Assembly (NCBI RefSeq): GCF_028553885.1
Contig: NZ_CP067169.1
Location: 1,383,501-1,447,500, forward strand
Length of the DNA: 64,000 bases
Origin: Paracoccus aestuarii
GTDB lineage: Bacteria > Pseudomonadota > Alphaproteobacteria > Rhodobacterales > Rhodobacteraceae
Reading direction: 5' to 3'
Part shown: positions 1 through 12,721 of the stretch, one piece after another
Position numbering within the stretch: position 1 is the stretch's first letter
Layout: each line of letters begins with the position of its first letter
Translations under genes and position numbers: made by a program
The notes under the pieces: model-generated
Database searches by the model: none
Told to the model about the DNA's origin: nothing
The model's input: the letters and a program-made list of their open reading frames with translations, nothing else

Positions 1-580
1 CGTTGCAGCCGATGCCGATGTCATATTCCGACCGGCGCAGATCGAAGGCGGTGTTGACGGTCAGCGTGCCGGTATAGATCTGCGCATTGGGAATGATCAC
101 CCGCCGCCCGTCATAGGTCTTGATGAAGGTCGCGCGGGTCTCGATATCCTCGACTGTGCCCTCGAACCCGTTCACGACGATCTGGTCGCCGACGCGGAAG
201 GGCTGGCGCAGCAGGATCAGCACCCCCGACAGCAGGTTCTGCAGGATGTCCTTGAAGGTAAATCCGATCGCCACCGACCCGATCCCCAGCCCCGACAGCA
301 GGTCCCCCGGCCGCAGCGAGGGCAGCACGATCGTTGCCGCCAGCAGGAAGGCCATGATCATGATCGACCAGCGCAGCAGCGCCGCACCCACATTGGCCAA
401 AGTGGGCCGGCCATGCCGCGCCAAGGTGCGGCTGACGCCATAGCTGACCGCCCGCGCGACCAGATAGAAGACCAGCAGGATCACCGCCGCGCTGACCAGG
501 TTCGGCACCAGCCGGATCAGCCCCTCGATCCAGGTCTCCACCTTGTCGATGATGGTGCCGGCATCGGTGTCGATGCCCAT
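1..580 (-). CDS. MscS-family mechanosensitive channel (3' end beyond window)
   Basis: An inner-membrane small-conductance mechanosensitive channel that releases solutes on hypo-osmotic shock. About 193 residues are visible, starting from an ATG at 580. Two hydrophobic helices (roughly residues 25-45 and 75-95) precede the family's pore segment, which contains GLGIGSVAIGFTFKDILQN and then LLRQPFRVGDQI, the junction to the beta domain. The beta-domain part that follows (GTVEDIETRATFIKTYDGRR, then IPN) is also typical of MscS. The short N-terminus suggests a compact three-helix protein. The C-terminal vestibule lies beyond base 1. It precedes no gene on its own strand inside the window; the histidine kinase starts upstream on the same strand after 36 bp. 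Family assignment is secure; the paralogue type is not. Confidence 0.9.
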   Translation of the reverse strand, partial: MGIDTDAGTIIDKVETWIEGLIRLVPNLVSAAVILLVFYLVARAVSYGVSRTLARHGRPTLANVGAALLRWSIMIMAFLLAATIVLPSLRPGDLLSGLGIGSVAIGFTFKDILQNLLSGVLILLRQPFRVGDQIVVNGFEGTVEDIETRATFIKTYDGRRVIIPNAQIYTGTLTVNTAFDLRRSEYDIGIGCN

Positions 581-616
581 GGCAACGGTCCTTTTCCGAC
601 GGGATTCCAGCGGGGA

Positions 617-1747
617 TCAGACGCCCGCCAGAACCGTCGGAAACAGCACGGAAACCCTGAATCCCTCAAGATCGGGCTGAACGTCGATCCGGACGGAAAG
701 TTCAGTCGCCAGGACCTCGGCTACCTGCATCCCCAGCCCCGTCGAATCCGGCAGCGCGGTCCCGGCCATGCCCATGCCGTCATCGGCGCAGACCAGCCGC
801 GCCTGCCCCGATGCGGGATCGTCCTGCAGCGTGACGCGCACCCGACCCGGCCTGCCGTCGCGGAAACCGTGCTTGAAGGCGTTGGAGACCAGCTCGCTGG
901 TCAGGGTCGCCAAGGCCACCGCGGTGGCGGGCGGCACCTCGATCGGGTCGCCCGTCACCTCCACCACCCCGGCGGGGGCGTTGCGTGCCAGCGAATGGCC
1001 GATCTTGGCCAGATAGGAGGCCAGCTCGACCTCGGTCTCGTCCGATCGGCGATAGAGCTGTTCATGGACATGGGTCATCGCGTCGATGCGCGACTGCACC
1101 ACCGCCAGCAGGTCGCGCGATTCCGCGCTGACCGCCCGCCGCCCCGAGATCCGCACGAAGGAGGACAGCATCTGCAGCGAATTCTTGACGCGGTGATCGA
1201 CCTCCTGCCGCAGGATCCTGGACTGTCGCAGCGCCTTGCGCAGCTCCAGCTGGGCCATGACCTGCCGGGCGAGGACCTGCAGCCCTTCGCGCTGCAGATC
1301 GGTCAGCCGCCGCGGCTGGCGGTCCAGCACGCAGAGCGTCCCCAGAGGCAGGCCGTCCTGCGTCTTCAGCAGCGCCCCCGCATAGAAGCGCAGCCCCGGA
1401 TCGTCGGTGCAGAGCGGATTGTCGGACATGCGCGGATCCTGCCGGGTGTCGGGGATCTCCAGATATTCCTGTTCCAGGATGGCATGGGCGCAGATCGAGG
1501 TCTCGATCGGCGTCTCGCGCAGGCCGAGGGCGGTCTCGGCCTTGAACCATTGCCGTTCCGCATCCAGCAGATTCACCACCGAGATCGCCGTCCCGCAGAG
1601 ACGCGCGGCGAAATTCACGATGTCGTCGAATTCCGGCTCGCGCTCGGTATCCAGAATCTCGAAGGACCGCAGCGCCCTGATGCGCCGTTCCTGATCCGGG
1701 TGTCGGTCTGCGCGTGGCACGATGGGCTTATCGGAAAAACTCCGCAC
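617..1747 (-). CDS. GAF-domain sensor histidine kinase (HisKA_2 type)
   Basis: A cytoplasmic two-component sensor kinase of 376 residues with no membrane segment. Residues ~25-165 form a GAF domain (start FEILDTEREPEFDDIVNFAA; later LGTLCVLDRQPR). The dimerisation/phosphoacceptor box is VDHRVKNSLQMLSSF, with the likely phospho-histidine at 185, as in HisKA_2/HWE-like kinases. The ATPase domain carries the N box ELVSNAFKH (~285-293) and a G1-like DDGMGM (~322-327). The N-terminal GAF form resembles light- or redox-sensing kinases, but no chromophore-binding cysteine can be assigned with certainty. The start is a GTG at 1747; an internal GTG nine codons later is possible. No response regulator is adjacent, so it is an orphan here. 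Confidence 0.88.
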   Translation of the reverse strand: MRSFSDKPIVPRADRHPDQERRIRALRSFEILDTEREPEFDDIVNFAARLCGTAISVVNLLDAERQWFKAETALGLRETPIETSICAHAILEQEYLEIPDTRQDPRMSDNPLCTDDPGLRFYAGALLKTQDGLPLGTLCVLDRQPRRLTDLQREGLQVLARQVMAQLELRKALRQSRILRQEVDHRVKNSLQMLSSFVRISGRRAVSAESRDLLAVVQSRIDAMTHVHEQLYRRSDETEVELASYLAKIGHSLARNAPAGVVEVTGDPIEVPPATAVALATLTSELVSNAFKHGFRDGRPGRVRVTLQDDPASGQARLVCADDGMGMAGTALPDSTGLGMQVAEVLATELSVRIDVQPDLEGFRVSVLFPTVLAGV

Positions 1748-1838
1748 CTCTATGCACCATCGCCTCGGCGGTCGGAACTAAAGATTTGATAGGACGTGAA
1801 CATTTGCGTGACATGCAAGATGGCGCATGCGACTTGCG

Positions 1839-2726
1839 TCACCGCCCGGGGCTGTTGCCGCCGGGTGCCGGCCTGCGTCGTCCGGCCCCCCAAAGCGCCA
1901 GCGCCACACCCCCCAGAATGCCGACCGAACAGATGACCAGCCGCCAACCGATCGGTTCGGCAATGAACAGAACCCCTCCCAAGGCGGCGATGGCAGGAAC
2001 GCTCAGCTGGACATAGGCTGCGTTGCTGCGTTGCAGGGCCGGCAGGACGCTGTACCACAGCGCATAGCCAAGGCCCGATGCCAGCGCTCCGGATGCGATG
2101 GCATAGGCCCATCCCTGCAGGCTGATTGTCTGGAAGAACGCTCCGGGCAGAACCAGCAGGATGCCGATGGGAAGGCAACGGATGAAATTACCTGCCGTAT
2201 CGGTCAGGGGCGCCGCGGATCCACGTCCCATCAGCGTATAGGCAGCCCAGGACAAGCCCGCCACGACCATCAGCGCGGCGCCGCCCGGGTCAGGTGCTGT
2301 CGCGCCGGGTAGCAGTAATGCGATCAGCGACAGGATGGCGAGGGCGAAACCCGCAGTCTCCAGCATCCCGGGACGCTCGCCCTGGGAAATGGCCCAGCCC
2401 AGCATGCCGATCTGAACCGCTGCAAACAGAATCAACGCGCCTGTCCCGGCCTCCAACCGAAGGTTGGCGATGGAAAACCCGATCGCATAGAGGAACAGCG
2501 CCACCGCCGGCCATATACCGCCTCCGACAGGTCGACGGTGCCACCCGGTCCGCCAGCCCAAAAGCAATGCCAGCATGACGGCACCCGAGGCGAGGCGCAG
2601 GCCGGTGTAACTGGCCGCGTCGGCATGCCCGCCAGAGAGCGCCAGACGGTTCAAGACCGAGTTCGCCGCAAAGGCGATCATCGCCACGGCTGTTCCGGTC
2701 ACGATCCGGGATGATGATGAAATCAC
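1839..2726 (-). CDS. EamA/DMT-family transporter
   Basis: An inner-membrane drug/metabolite-transporter superfamily permease with two EamA repeats, about 295 residues and ten predicted helices. The first repeat starts VTGTAVAMIAFAANSVLNRL and the second contains LMVVAGLSWAAYTLMGRGSA. The frame stays open upstream to 2894, but I chose the GTG at 2726: it has GAAGG five bases upstream, gives the usual family length, and places the first hydrophobic helix at the N-terminus. The extra upstream residues are Arg-rich and non-hydrophobic. The C-terminus (RRRPAPGGNSPGR) is basic and would be cytoplasmic. Substrate cannot be inferred; members export amino acids, nucleobases or metabolites. It follows clpA on the same strand, after about 165 bp. 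Confidence 0.87.
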   Translation of the reverse strand: MISSSSRIVTGTAVAMIAFAANSVLNRLALSGGHADAASYTGLRLASGAVMLALLLGWRTGWHRRPVGGGIWPAVALFLYAIGFSIANLRLEAGTGALILFAAVQIGMLGWAISQGERPGMLETAGFALAILSLIALLLPGATAPDPGGAALMVVAGLSWAAYTLMGRGSAAPLTDTAGNFIRCLPIGILLVLPGAFFQTISLQGWAYAIASGALASGLGYALWYSVLPALQRSNAAYVQLSVPAIAALGGVLFIAEPIGWRLVICSVGILGGVALALWGAGRRRPAPGGNSPGR

Positions 2727-2890
2727 GGCGACCTTCAAGGATGGAATTGGCCGCAATAAGGTGGCGACGCGGTCCCGGCATGGGGCCGCATGGCTGGCAA
2801 TCGACCCGGCCCGAACAGAGAATCCGGCTGCGATGCGAGGCCGGCCACGGAAAACAGGGGCGACCAATTGCGATCGCCCCTGTCCAAGTG

Positions 2891-5215
2891 TCACTCGGCC
2901 GTCAGCAGCGGCGTCTTGGACTTGCCGATGCGCGGGGCGTCGGGGCCGGTGATGTCGAAGACCGGCTTGTCATCCTCGATCTTGACGCGGACCACGCCGC
3001 CCTTGGTCAAACGCCCGAAGAGCAGCTCCTCGGCCAGGGGCTTCTTGATGCTCTCCTGGATCACGCGGCCCAGGGGGCGGGCTCCCATGCGGTCGTCATA
3101 GCCCTTTTCGGCCAGCCAGTTCGCGGCCTCCGGGGTCAGTTCGATATGGACGTTGCGGTCCATCAGCTGAGCCTCCAGCTGCAGGACGAACTTTTCGACC
3201 ACATGGACCACGACCTCGCGCGACAGCGGCGCGAAGGAGATGATCGCGTCCAGACGGTTGCGGAACTCCGGCGTGAAGGTGCGTTCGATCGCGGCGGTGT
3301 CCTCGCCCTCGCGCCGGTCGCGCCCGAAGCCGATCGCGGCCTTGGCTTGGTCCGCGGCGCCCGCGTTCGAGGTCATGATCAGGATCACGTTGCGGAAATC
3401 CACCGTGCGGCCGTTATGGTCCGTCAGGCGCCCCGCATCCATGATCTGCAGCAGGATGTTGAAGACATCCGGGTGTGCCTTCTCGATCTCGTCCAGCAGC
3501 AGCACGCAATGCGGGTGCTGGTCCACCCCGTCGGTCAGCAGACCACCCTGGTCGAAGCCCACATAGCCCGGAGGCGCGCCGATCAACCGGCTGACGGCAT
3601 GCTTCTCCATGTACTCCGACATGTCGAAGCGGATCAGCTCGACGCCCAGGCTGGCGGCCAGCTGCTTGGCCACCTCGGTCTTGCCGACGCCGGTCGGGCC
3701 CGCGAACAGATAGTTGCCGATGGGCTTTTCCGGCTCGCGCAGGCCCGCGCGGGCCAGCTTGATGGCGCTGGAGAGCGTGTCGATGGCGCCGTCCTGACCG
3801 AAGACCACGCGCTTGAGGCCGGCATCCAGATCGCGCAGGACCTCGGCATCGTTCTTGCTGACGTTCTTGGGCGGGATGCGGGCGATCTTGGCGACGACGG
3901 CCTCGATCTCCTTGGGGCTGATGGTCTTGCGCCGCTTGCTTTCGGCGACCAGGTGCTGGGCGGCACCGGCCTCGTCGATCACGTCGATCGCGCTGTCGGG
4001 CAGCTTGCGGTCGTTGATGTAGCGCGCGGCCAGCTCCACCGCCGACTTGATCGCGTCATTGGTGTAGCGCAGGTCGTGATGGGCCTCGAAATGCGGCTTC
4101 AGGCCCATCAGGATCTTGACCGTATCGGGGACCGAAGGCTCGTTCACGTCGATCTTCTGGAACCGGCGGCTCAGCGCGCGATCCTTCTCGAAATGCTGGC
4201 GATATTCCTTGTAGGTGGTCGAGCCCATGCAGCGCAGCTTGCCGCCCGCCAGGGCAGGCTTCAGCAGATTGGATGCATCCATCGCGCCGCCCGAGGTCGC
4301 GCCCGCGCCGATCACGGTATGGATCTCGTCGATGAAGAGGATCGCGTCGGGATGCGCCTCCAGTTCCTTGACAACGGCCTTCAGGCGTTCCTCGAAATCG
4401 CCGCGATAGCGGGTGCCGGCCAGCAGCGCCCCCATGTCCAGCGAGAAGATCGTGGCCCCGGCCAGGACATCCGGCGTTTCGCCCCGGGTGATCTTCAGCG
4501 CCAGGCCCTCGGCGATGGCGGTCTTGCCCACGCCGGGATCGCCCACCAGCAGCGGGTTGTTCTTGCGCCGCCGGCACAGGACCTGGATCGCGCGCTCCAC
4601 CTCCGGCTCGCGGCCGATCAGCGGGTCGACATCGCCCTTCTTGGATTTCGCGTTCAGATCGACGCAATACTTGCCGAGCGCCGTCTCCTCCTTGGGGTCG
4701 GGCGCGGCCTCGGCCTTGGTCTGTTCGACCGGCTCGTCCGATCCGACCACCTTGCGGGGTTCGTTGAAGGACGGGTTCTTGGCCACCCCATGGGCGATGA
4801 AGTTCACCGCGTCATAGCGGGTCATGTCCATTTCCTGCAGGAAATAGGCCGCGTTCGATTCGCGTTCGGCAAAGATCGCGACCAGCACGTTCGCGCCCGT
4901 CACCTCCTGCCGGCCCGAGCTTTGGACATGGATCGCCGCGCGCTGGATCACGCGCTGGAAGGCGGCGGTGGGAACGGCCTCGGAGCCCTCGACCTCGGTG
5001 ATCAGGGTCGAGAGGTCATCCTCGATGAACTCGACCAGGGTCTTGCGCAGCTCCTCCAGATCCACGTTGCAGGCGCGCATGACCTTGACCGCATCCGGTT
5101 CCTCGGTCAGCGCCAGCAGCAGGTGTTCCAGCGTCGCCAGCTCGTGTCGATGTTCGTTCGCCAGCGCGAGCGCTTGGTGAATGGCCTGTTCCAGAGAGGT
5201 CGAGAAACTTGGCAC
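2891..5215 (-). CDS. clpA: ClpA, ATP-binding unfoldase of the ClpAP protease
   Basis: Hexameric AAA+ unfoldase that feeds substrates to ClpP in the cytosol. The 774-residue protein has an N-terminal Clp_N repeat domain (1-~145), a linker, the D1 ATPase with Walker A GDPGVGKT (225-232) and Walker [10 protein letters not shown], and the D2 ATPase with Walker A GPTGVGKT (~505) and Walker [10 protein letters not shown]. The D2 small domain has [20 protein letters not shown]. There is no ClpB-type coiled-coil middle domain, and the length fits ClpA (about 758 in E. coli). The adaptor gene clpS, often directly upstream of clpA, is not present here; gloB occupies that side after 178 bp. Identification is secure. 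Confidence 0.97.
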   Translation of the reverse strand: MPSFSTSLEQAIHQALALANEHRHELATLEHLLLALTEEPDAVKVMRACNVDLEELRKTLVEFIEDDLSTLITEVEGSEAVPTAAFQRVIQRAAIHVQSSGRQEVTGANVLVAIFAERESNAAYFLQEMDMTRYDAVNFIAHGVAKNPSFNEPRKVVGSDEPVEQTKAEAAPDPKEETALGKYCVDLNAKSKKGDVDPLIGREPEVERAIQVLCRRRKNNPLLVGDPGVGKTAIAEGLALKITRGETPDVLAGATIFSLDMGALLAGTRYRGDFEERLKAVVKELEAHPDAILFIDEIHTVIGAGATSGGAMDASNLLKPALAGGKLRCMGSTTYKEYRQHFEKDRALSRRFQKIDVNEPSVPDTVKILMGLKPHFEAHHDLRYTNDAIKSAVELAARYINDRKLPDSAIDVIDEAGAAQHLVAESKRRKTISPKEIEAVVAKIARIPPKNVSKNDAEVLRDLDAGLKRVVFGQDGAIDTLSSAIKLARAGLREPEKPIGNYLFAGPTGVGKTEVAKQLAASLGVELIRFDMSEYMEKHAVSRLIGAPPGYVGFDQGGLLTDGVDQHPHCVLLLDEIEKAHPDVFNILLQIMDAGRLTDHNGRTVDFRNVILIMTSNAGAADQAKAAIGFGRDRREGEDTAAIERTFTPEFRNRLDAIISFAPLSREVVVHVVEKFVLQLEAQLMDRNVHIELTPEAANWLAEKGYDDRMGARPLGRVIQESIKKPLAEELLFGRLTKGGVVRVKIEDDKPVFDITGPDAPRIGKSKTPLLTAE

Positions 5216-5393
5216 GGTCGTCTCCTGTCAGTCGGCTGGCGGTATGGGCTGCCGTGCCCACCTGCCCAGACTGTCATGATAGCTTTAAGATTTGGTGGAT
5301 TTCCGCCGGCATCAAGTGGTTTTTCCGACAGGGACCACGAAAATCCCGGGGTTGAGGCAGATGTGATGTCGCACCGCCCGCAATTCAAGCGGC

Positions 5394-6140
5394 TCAGAAG
5401 GCGTCCTTCATCGCGCGCAGACGGGCAAAGACCTCGGCCGGCGGGGCGTCGGCCATGTCCAGCCCCGCCGCCAGCGCCGCGGCCCGCAGGAAGGGGTTGG
5501 TCGCGCGCTCCTCGGCCAGGGTGGCGGGGGCGCAGGGGCTCTCGGCCTCGGCGATGCGGCGCAGGCGGTCCTTCAGCGCGTCGTTTTCCGGGTCGACTGA
5601 CAGGGCGAAGGCGCCGTTGCCCGCGCAGTAGTCATGCCCCGAACAAATCAGCGTGTCGTCGGGCAGGGCGGCTAGGCGCTGCAGGCTGTCCCACATCATC
5701 GGCGCGTCGCCCTCGAACAGGCGGCCGCAGCCCATCGCCATCAGGCTGTCGGCGGTGAAGGCCATCCGGCTCTGCGGGAAATGAAAGGCGACATGGCCGA
5801 CCGTGTGGCCCGACACCTCGATGACGGCGACCGGCTCGCCCAGGAGCTCCAGCGGCTCGCCCGGGGCCACGCGCAGGTCCAGGTCGGGCAGGCGGTGGGC
5901 ATCGGCGGATGCGCCGATGACCCGTGCGCCGGTGGCTGCGACGATTTCGGGCACCGCTTGGATGTGGTCGTCATGGTGATGGGTCAGCAGGATCGCGTCC
6001 AGCGACCAGCCGCGGGCCTCCAGCTCGGTCAGGATCGGCAGGGCCTCGGGGGCGTCGACCAGGACGGTGCCGGCATCGCCATGCAGCAGATAGGCATAGT
6101 TGTCCGACAGGCAGCGCAGCGTGACCAGTTCCAGCGGCAT
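5394..6140 (-). CDS. gloB: Hydroxyacylglutathione hydrolase (glyoxalase II)
   Basis: Cytosolic metallo-beta-lactamase-fold enzyme that hydrolyses S-lactoylglutathione to lactate and glutathione, the second step of methylglyoxal detoxification. The binuclear metal motif THHHDDH (the TxHxHxDH pattern) is visible in the first third. It is followed by SGHTVGHVAFHF, FTADSLMAMGCGRLFEG and, later, CSGHDY, all family signatures. The C-terminus ends in ARLRAMKDAF, the substrate-side helix. The ATG at 6140 gives 248 residues and starts MPLELVTLRCLSDNYAYL, the typical N-terminus; the longer in-frame start at 6206 would overlap the divergent methyltransferase gene. A 57-bp gap to that gene must hold both promoters. 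Confidence 0.95.
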   Translation of the reverse strand: MPLELVTLRCLSDNYAYLLHGDAGTVLVDAPEALPILTELEARGWSLDAILLTHHHDDHIQAVPEIVAATGARVIGASADAHRLPDLDLRVAPGEPLELLGEPVAVIEVSGHTVGHVAFHFPQSRMAFTADSLMAMGCGRLFEGDAPMMWDSLQRLAALPDDTLICSGHDYCAGNGAFALSVDPENDALKDRLRRIAEAESPCAPATLAEERATNPFLRAAALAAGLDMADAPPAEVFARLRAMKDAF

Positions 6141-6197
6141 TGGCAAATCCCTTACCTTGTGTTCACCTGAGCCTGTCAAAACCGGGACCTGCGCGCA

Positions 6198-7034
6198 ATG
6201 CATCACGACATCGACCAGCTGCGGCGCTTCTATTACCAGCGCGCGCTAGGCCGCGTGGTCCAGCGGATCCTGCGCGACCGGCTGACCGAACGCTGGCCGC
6301 CCGCGCAGACGACGGGGATGACGGTGGCGGGCTTCGGCTTTGCGGCGCCGATGCTGCGGCCCTATCTGCCGACCGCGCGGCGGGTGACGGCGCTGATGCC
6401 GGGGCCGCAGGGGGTGATGGCCTGGCCCGCGGGGCAGGCCAATCACGCGGTCCTGTGCGACGAGACCGGCTGGCCCATCGACGCGGGCAGCCTGGACCGG
6501 CTGGTGATGCTGCACGGGCTGGAGACCAGCGATCATCCCCGCGCCCTGCTGGCCGAGGCCTGGCGCTGCCTGGGGCCGGGGGGGCGGATGATGGTCATGG
6601 TGCCCAACCGCGCCGGGCTGTGGGCGGCGTCGGACCGCACGCCCTTCGGCTTTGGCCGGGCCTATACCACCGGCCAGATCGAGGCCCAGATGCGCCATGC
6701 CGGGTTCCAGCCCGACTGGCATGGCAGCGCGGTCTATATCCCGCCCTCGGACCGGCGGTTCTGGCGCCGCAGCGCGCAATTCTGGGAAAGCAGCGGCGCG
6801 CGGATCAGCCGGGTGCTGATCGCGGGCGTGGTGCTGGTCGAACTGACCAAGCAGACCCGCGCGCCGGTGGGGCCGGGGGTGCGAATCCACGTCCCCAGCC
6901 CCTTGGAGATCCTCGACGGCGTGGCCCGCCCGCGCCCGCGCGGCCTGCCCGCGGGGCCGGTGGGACGGGCGATGACGGACCGGGCGCGACAACCTGCCGC
7001 AGCCCCGGAACCGGGCCCCGGGACGGGGTGTTAG
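6198..7034 (+). CDS. SAM-dependent methyltransferase, class I
   Basis: A 278-residue protein with a Rossmann methyltransferase core. The SAM-binding glycine region is degenerate but recognisable near the N-terminal third (MTVAGFGFAAPMLRPYL), and the post-core motif LAEAWRCLGPGGRMMVMVPN is typical of Methyltransf_11 enzymes. The end (LPAGPVGRAMTDRARQPAAA) is Pro/Ala-rich and probably disordered. It is divergent from gloB, a pairing I associate with Rhodobacterales genomes, but the substrate is not known. The ATG at 6198 starts MHHDIDQLRRFYYQRALGRV. It ends about 220 bp before the ATP synthase operon, so co-transcription with it is possible but not indicated. Confidence 0.82.
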   Translation: MHHDIDQLRRFYYQRALGRVVQRILRDRLTERWPPAQTTGMTVAGFGFAAPMLRPYLPTARRVTALMPGPQGVMAWPAGQANHAVLCDETGWPIDAGSLDRLVMLHGLETSDHPRALLAEAWRCLGPGGRMMVMVPNRAGLWAASDRTPFGFGRAYTTGQIEAQMRHAGFQPDWHGSAVYIPPSDRRFWRRSAQFWESSGARISRVLIAGVVLVELTKQTRAPVGPGVRIHVPSPLEILDGVARPRPRGLPAGPVGRAMTDRARQPAAAPEPGPGTGC

Positions 7035-7118
7035 CGCTGCCCAATGGCCGCTCCGCGCCCCTTTGGCCACATCCTGCATCCTTCGTCGCAAGCCCCGGTC
7101 TTTTGGGGGCGTTGAAGG

Positions 7119-7147
7119 TTGCCGGGCGCGAAATCACCTGCTAGAGA
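7119..7147 (+). promoter_or_regulatory. atpH promoter: Candidate promoter of the atpHAGDC operon
   Basis: In the 223-bp gap before atpH there is TTGCCG (7119-7124), a 17-bp spacer and TAGAGA (7142-7147), a plausible housekeeping-type -35/-10 pair. It would leave a leader of about 105 bases. It is a pattern match only; nothing else in the gap matches better. Confidence 0.3.
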
Positions 7148-7257
7148 CGCCGCAGATTCCGCACGACCCTCCAAAAGCCGTGCGACCGCGACCCGCACCC
7201 CGCGACAGACCAGGCATCCGCCCGGCCCGCCAGCGGGGTTTGGGCAAACCGTAAAGG

Positions 7258-7823
7258 ATGACCGTGGCCAACTCTGTTTCCATGTCCCAGAGCATCGCCG
7301 GACGCTATGCGCAGGCCGTCTTCGAGATCGCCAAGGAAAGCGGGGGGCTGGACGATCTGGCCCGGCAGACCGCCGATCTGGACGCGGCCCTGACGGAAAG
7401 CGACGCGCTGCGCGAGCTGATCTCCAGCCCGAAATACAGCCGTGACGACCAGGCCCGCGCCATCGCGGCCGTGTCCGACCGGATGGGCCTGTCGCCCGTC
7501 CTGGGCAACACGCTGCGCCTGATGGCGTCCAACCGCCGGCTGTTCGTGCTGCCCCAGCTGATCCGCGCGCTGCAGGACCGCATCGCCCAGGAACGCGGCG
7601 AGGTCACCGCCGAGGTCACCAGCGCCGTCGCGCTGAGCGATGACCAGCAGAACCGCCTGAAACAGACCCTGGCCGAGAAATCGGGCAAGACGGTCAAGCT
7701 GAACACGCGCGTCGATGAGACCCTCATCGGCGGCATGATTGTCAAGTTGGGCTCGCAGATGATCGACAGTTCGGTCCGCTCGAAGCTCGCTTCCCTGCAG
7801 AATGTCATGAAAGAGGTCGGATA

Positions 7824-7824
<1 letters not shown>
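7258..7824 (+). CDS. atpH: ATP synthase F1 subunit delta
   Basis: The delta (OSCP-like) subunit of F1Fo ATP synthase, linking the F1 head to the peripheral stalk at the cytoplasmic face of the membrane. The 188-residue protein shows the family start [18 protein letters not shown] and the C-terminal signature [20 protein letters not shown]. The start ATG at 7258 has AAAGG directly upstream; an in-frame ATG at 7282 is an alternative that would begin nearer the conserved region. It is first in atpHAGDC and its stop overlaps the atpA start by one base, which indicates translational coupling. The Fo genes are not nearby, as is usual in this order. Confidence 0.96.
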
Positions 7825-9359
<1,535 letters not shown>

Positions 9360-9371
9360 GAGGGGGAATAG

Positions 9372-10241
9372 ATGCCCAGTCTCAAGGATCTCAAGAACCG
9401 GATCGGCAGCGTCAAGAACACGCGCAAGATCACCAAGGCGATGCAGATGGTCGCCGCCGCGAAACTGCGCCGGGCGCAGGACGCGGCGGAGGCCGCGCGC
9501 CCCTATGCCGACCGCATGGCGGCCGTCATGGCCGGTCTGACCGCGAATGCGGCGGGCCAGTCCGGCGCGCCGCGCCTGCTGGCCGGCACGGGCGACGACA
9601 AGCGCCACCTGCTGGTCGTGATGACGGCGGAGCGGGGCCTTGCCGGCGGCTTCAACAGCTCGATCGTGCGTCTGGCCCGCCAGCATGCCGAACGGCTGCG
9701 GGGCGAAGGCAAGCAGGTCGCGATCCTGACCGTCGGCAAGAAGGGCCGCGAGCAGCTGAAGCGCGACTATGGCAGCCTGTTCGTCCACCATGTCGACCTG
9801 TCCGAGGTCAAGCGCATGGGCTATGACACCGCCCGCGCCATCGCGGACGAGGTCCTGGCCCGCTTCGACCAGGGCGATTTCGACGTGGCGACGCTGTTCT
9901 ACAACCGCTTCGAATCGGTGATCAGCCAGATCCCGACCGCGCGGCAGGTGATCCCCGCCGAGGTGCCCGAAGGGGCCACCGCCAACGCGCTCTATGATTA
10001 CGAGCCGGGCGAGGAGGGCCTGCTGGCCGAGCTGCTGCCGCGATCCGTCGCGACGCAGATCTTCGCGGCGCTTCTGGAAAATGCGGCGTCCGAACAGGGC
10101 GCGCGGATGAGTGCCATGGACAACGCCACGCGCAATGCGGGCGACATGATCGACAGACTGACGACCGAGTACAACCGCTCGCGTCAGGCAGCGATCACCA
10201 AGGAACTGATCGAAATCATTTCGGGCGCCGAGGCGCTCTGA
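9372..10241 (+). CDS. atpG: ATP synthase F1 subunit gamma
   Basis: The rotor shaft of F1, turning inside the alpha3beta3 ring. The 289-residue protein starts [20 protein letters not shown], then [16 protein letters not shown], the canonical N-terminal coiled coil. It ends in the conserved C-terminal helix with [20 protein letters not shown] and [17 protein letters not shown]. Segment [16 protein letters not shown] is the conserved central domain start. It lies between atpA and atpD with short gaps of 12 and 21 bases. Length and motifs are those of an intact gene. Confidence 0.97.
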   Translation: MPSLKDLKNRIGSVKNTRKITKAMQMVAAAKLRRAQDAAEAARPYADRMAAVMAGLTANAAGQSGAPRLLAGTGDDKRHLLVVMTAERGLAGGFNSSIVRLARQHAERLRGEGKQVAILTVGKKGREQLKRDYGSLFVHHVDLSEVKRMGYDTARAIADEVLARFDQGDFDVATLFYNRFESVISQIPTARQVIPAEVPEGATANALYDYEPGEEGLLAELLPRSVATQIFAALLENAASEQGARMSAMDNATRNAGDMIDRLTTEYNRSRQAAITKELIEIISGAEAL

Positions 10242-10247
10242 CCGTAA

Positions 10248-11687
<1,440 letters not shown>

Positions 11688-11696
11688 GGGGGCATC

Positions 11697-12146
11697 ATGG
11701 CCGATACCATGCAGTTCGACCTCGTGTCGCCGGAACGGAGCCTCGCCTCCGTTCCCGTGCGCGAGGTGCGCCTGCCGGGCAGCGATGGCGATCTGACCGC
11801 CATGCCCGGCCATGCGCCCACGATCGTGACCCTGCGTCCGGGCATGGTGATCCTGGTCGGCGCCGATGGTGCCACCAGCGAATTCGCCGTGACCGGCGGC
11901 TTTGCCGAGATCAACCAGGACGGCGTCAGCCTGCTGGCCGAACGCGGCCACCCGCGCGAGGAGATCACACAGGAGGTCTATAACGACATGCTGCGCGACG
12001 CCCATCGGACCAAGCGCAATGCCGAGGACCGCCGCGAGCACGTCGGCGAGGAGGTCGTGACCGCCGCCGTCAAGCTGCTGGGCGACATGCAGGCGCTCGG
12101 CACGCATATCGGTCTGGACCCGAACCAGTCCACCGTGCCCGACTGA
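11697..12146 (+). CDS. atpC: ATP synthase F1 subunit epsilon
   Basis: The central-stalk epsilon subunit, which couples F1 to the c-ring and restrains wasteful ATP hydrolysis. The 149-residue product begins MADTMQFDLVSPERSLASVP, the beta-sandwich start, and includes LPGSDGDLTAMPGHAPTIVT. The C-terminal helical part (residues ~90-149) is somewhat longer than the ~130-140 residues common elsewhere. In P. denitrificans a separate zeta subunit performs the main inhibition; it is not in this window. atpC is the last gene of the operon, followed by a strong terminator. Confidence 0.95.
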   Translation: MADTMQFDLVSPERSLASVPVREVRLPGSDGDLTAMPGHAPTIVTLRPGMVILVGADGATSEFAVTGGFAEINQDGVSLLAERGHPREEITQEVYNDMLRDAHRTKRNAEDRREHVGEEVVTAAVKLLGDMQALGTHIGLDPNQSTVPD

Positions 12147-12179
12147 TCGTCAGCCGATGACGGTTTCACGGCATATGAA

Positions 12180-12210
12180 GGCCCCGGCATCTGCCGGGTC
12201 CTTTTTTTTT
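12180..12210 (+). terminator. Rho-independent terminator of atpHAGDC
   Basis: A hairpin with GGCCCCGGCA pairing to TGCCGGGTCC around a two-base loop (one mismatch), followed by nine T residues. It stands 34 bases after the atpC stop. This is the clearest intrinsic terminator in the window. Confidence 0.9.
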
Positions 12211-12331
12211 GTTTTGGCCCGCGAAGGCAGCGCGTGCATTGTTCGTCAGTATTGATTTAGAGAGCTAAGTCGCGGATCACGGGGGATACGGTTTCTTTGT
12301 CATCCTTGTTAGGCTCCAGACTCATTGAGTT

Positions 12332-12721
12332 TCACAGCCAGAACAAGACGGTTGCGGCGAGCATGATCGCTGAGAAGAACGTTTCCGGGCAGCGGTCATA
12401 ACGGGTTGCGACGCGCCTCCAGTCCTTCAGACGTCCGAACATGATTTCGATGCGGTTACGCCTTTTGTAACGCCGCTTGTCGTATTTGACGACCTTCTTG
12501 CGGGACCTCCGTCCGGGGATGCAAACCTTTATCCCCTTGTCTTTCAAAGCGTCTCTGAACCAGTCAGCGTCGTAGCCCCTGTCGGCCAGAAGCCACTCAG
12601 CCTTCGGCAGGCTGCCCAGCAGCGCCGCCGCGCCGGTGTAATCGCTAACCTGGCCGGCCGACATGAAGAACCCGATCGGCCGCCCCTTCGCATCGGCGAC
12701 AGCGTACAACTTGGTGTTCAT
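12332..12721 (-). CDS. IS5-family transposase, OrfB (copy 1)
   Basis: C-terminal catalytic half (129 residues) of the transposase. It carries the second Asp in LLADRGYDADWFRDAL and the catalytic Glu in RRNRIEIMFGRLKDWRRVAT, the DDE C-terminal signature. Compared with the other three copies it has two changes, His to Tyr at residue 6 (KLYAV) and Ala to Val in KKVVKYD. It depends on frameshifting from OrfA to give a full-length enzyme. It is complete and probably functional when fused. Confidence 0.88.
   Translation of the reverse strand: MNTKLYAVADAKGRPIGFFMSAGQVSDYTGAAALLGSLPKAEWLLADRGYDADWFRDALKDKGIKVCIPGRRSRKKVVKYDKRRYKRRNRIEIMFGRLKDWRRVATRYDRCPETFFSAIMLAATVLFWL

Noticed and set aside
2711..5758. 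A 1015-codon plus-strand frame over clpA
   Set aside because: It is a mirror of clpA codon bias, with low-complexity residues and no motif.
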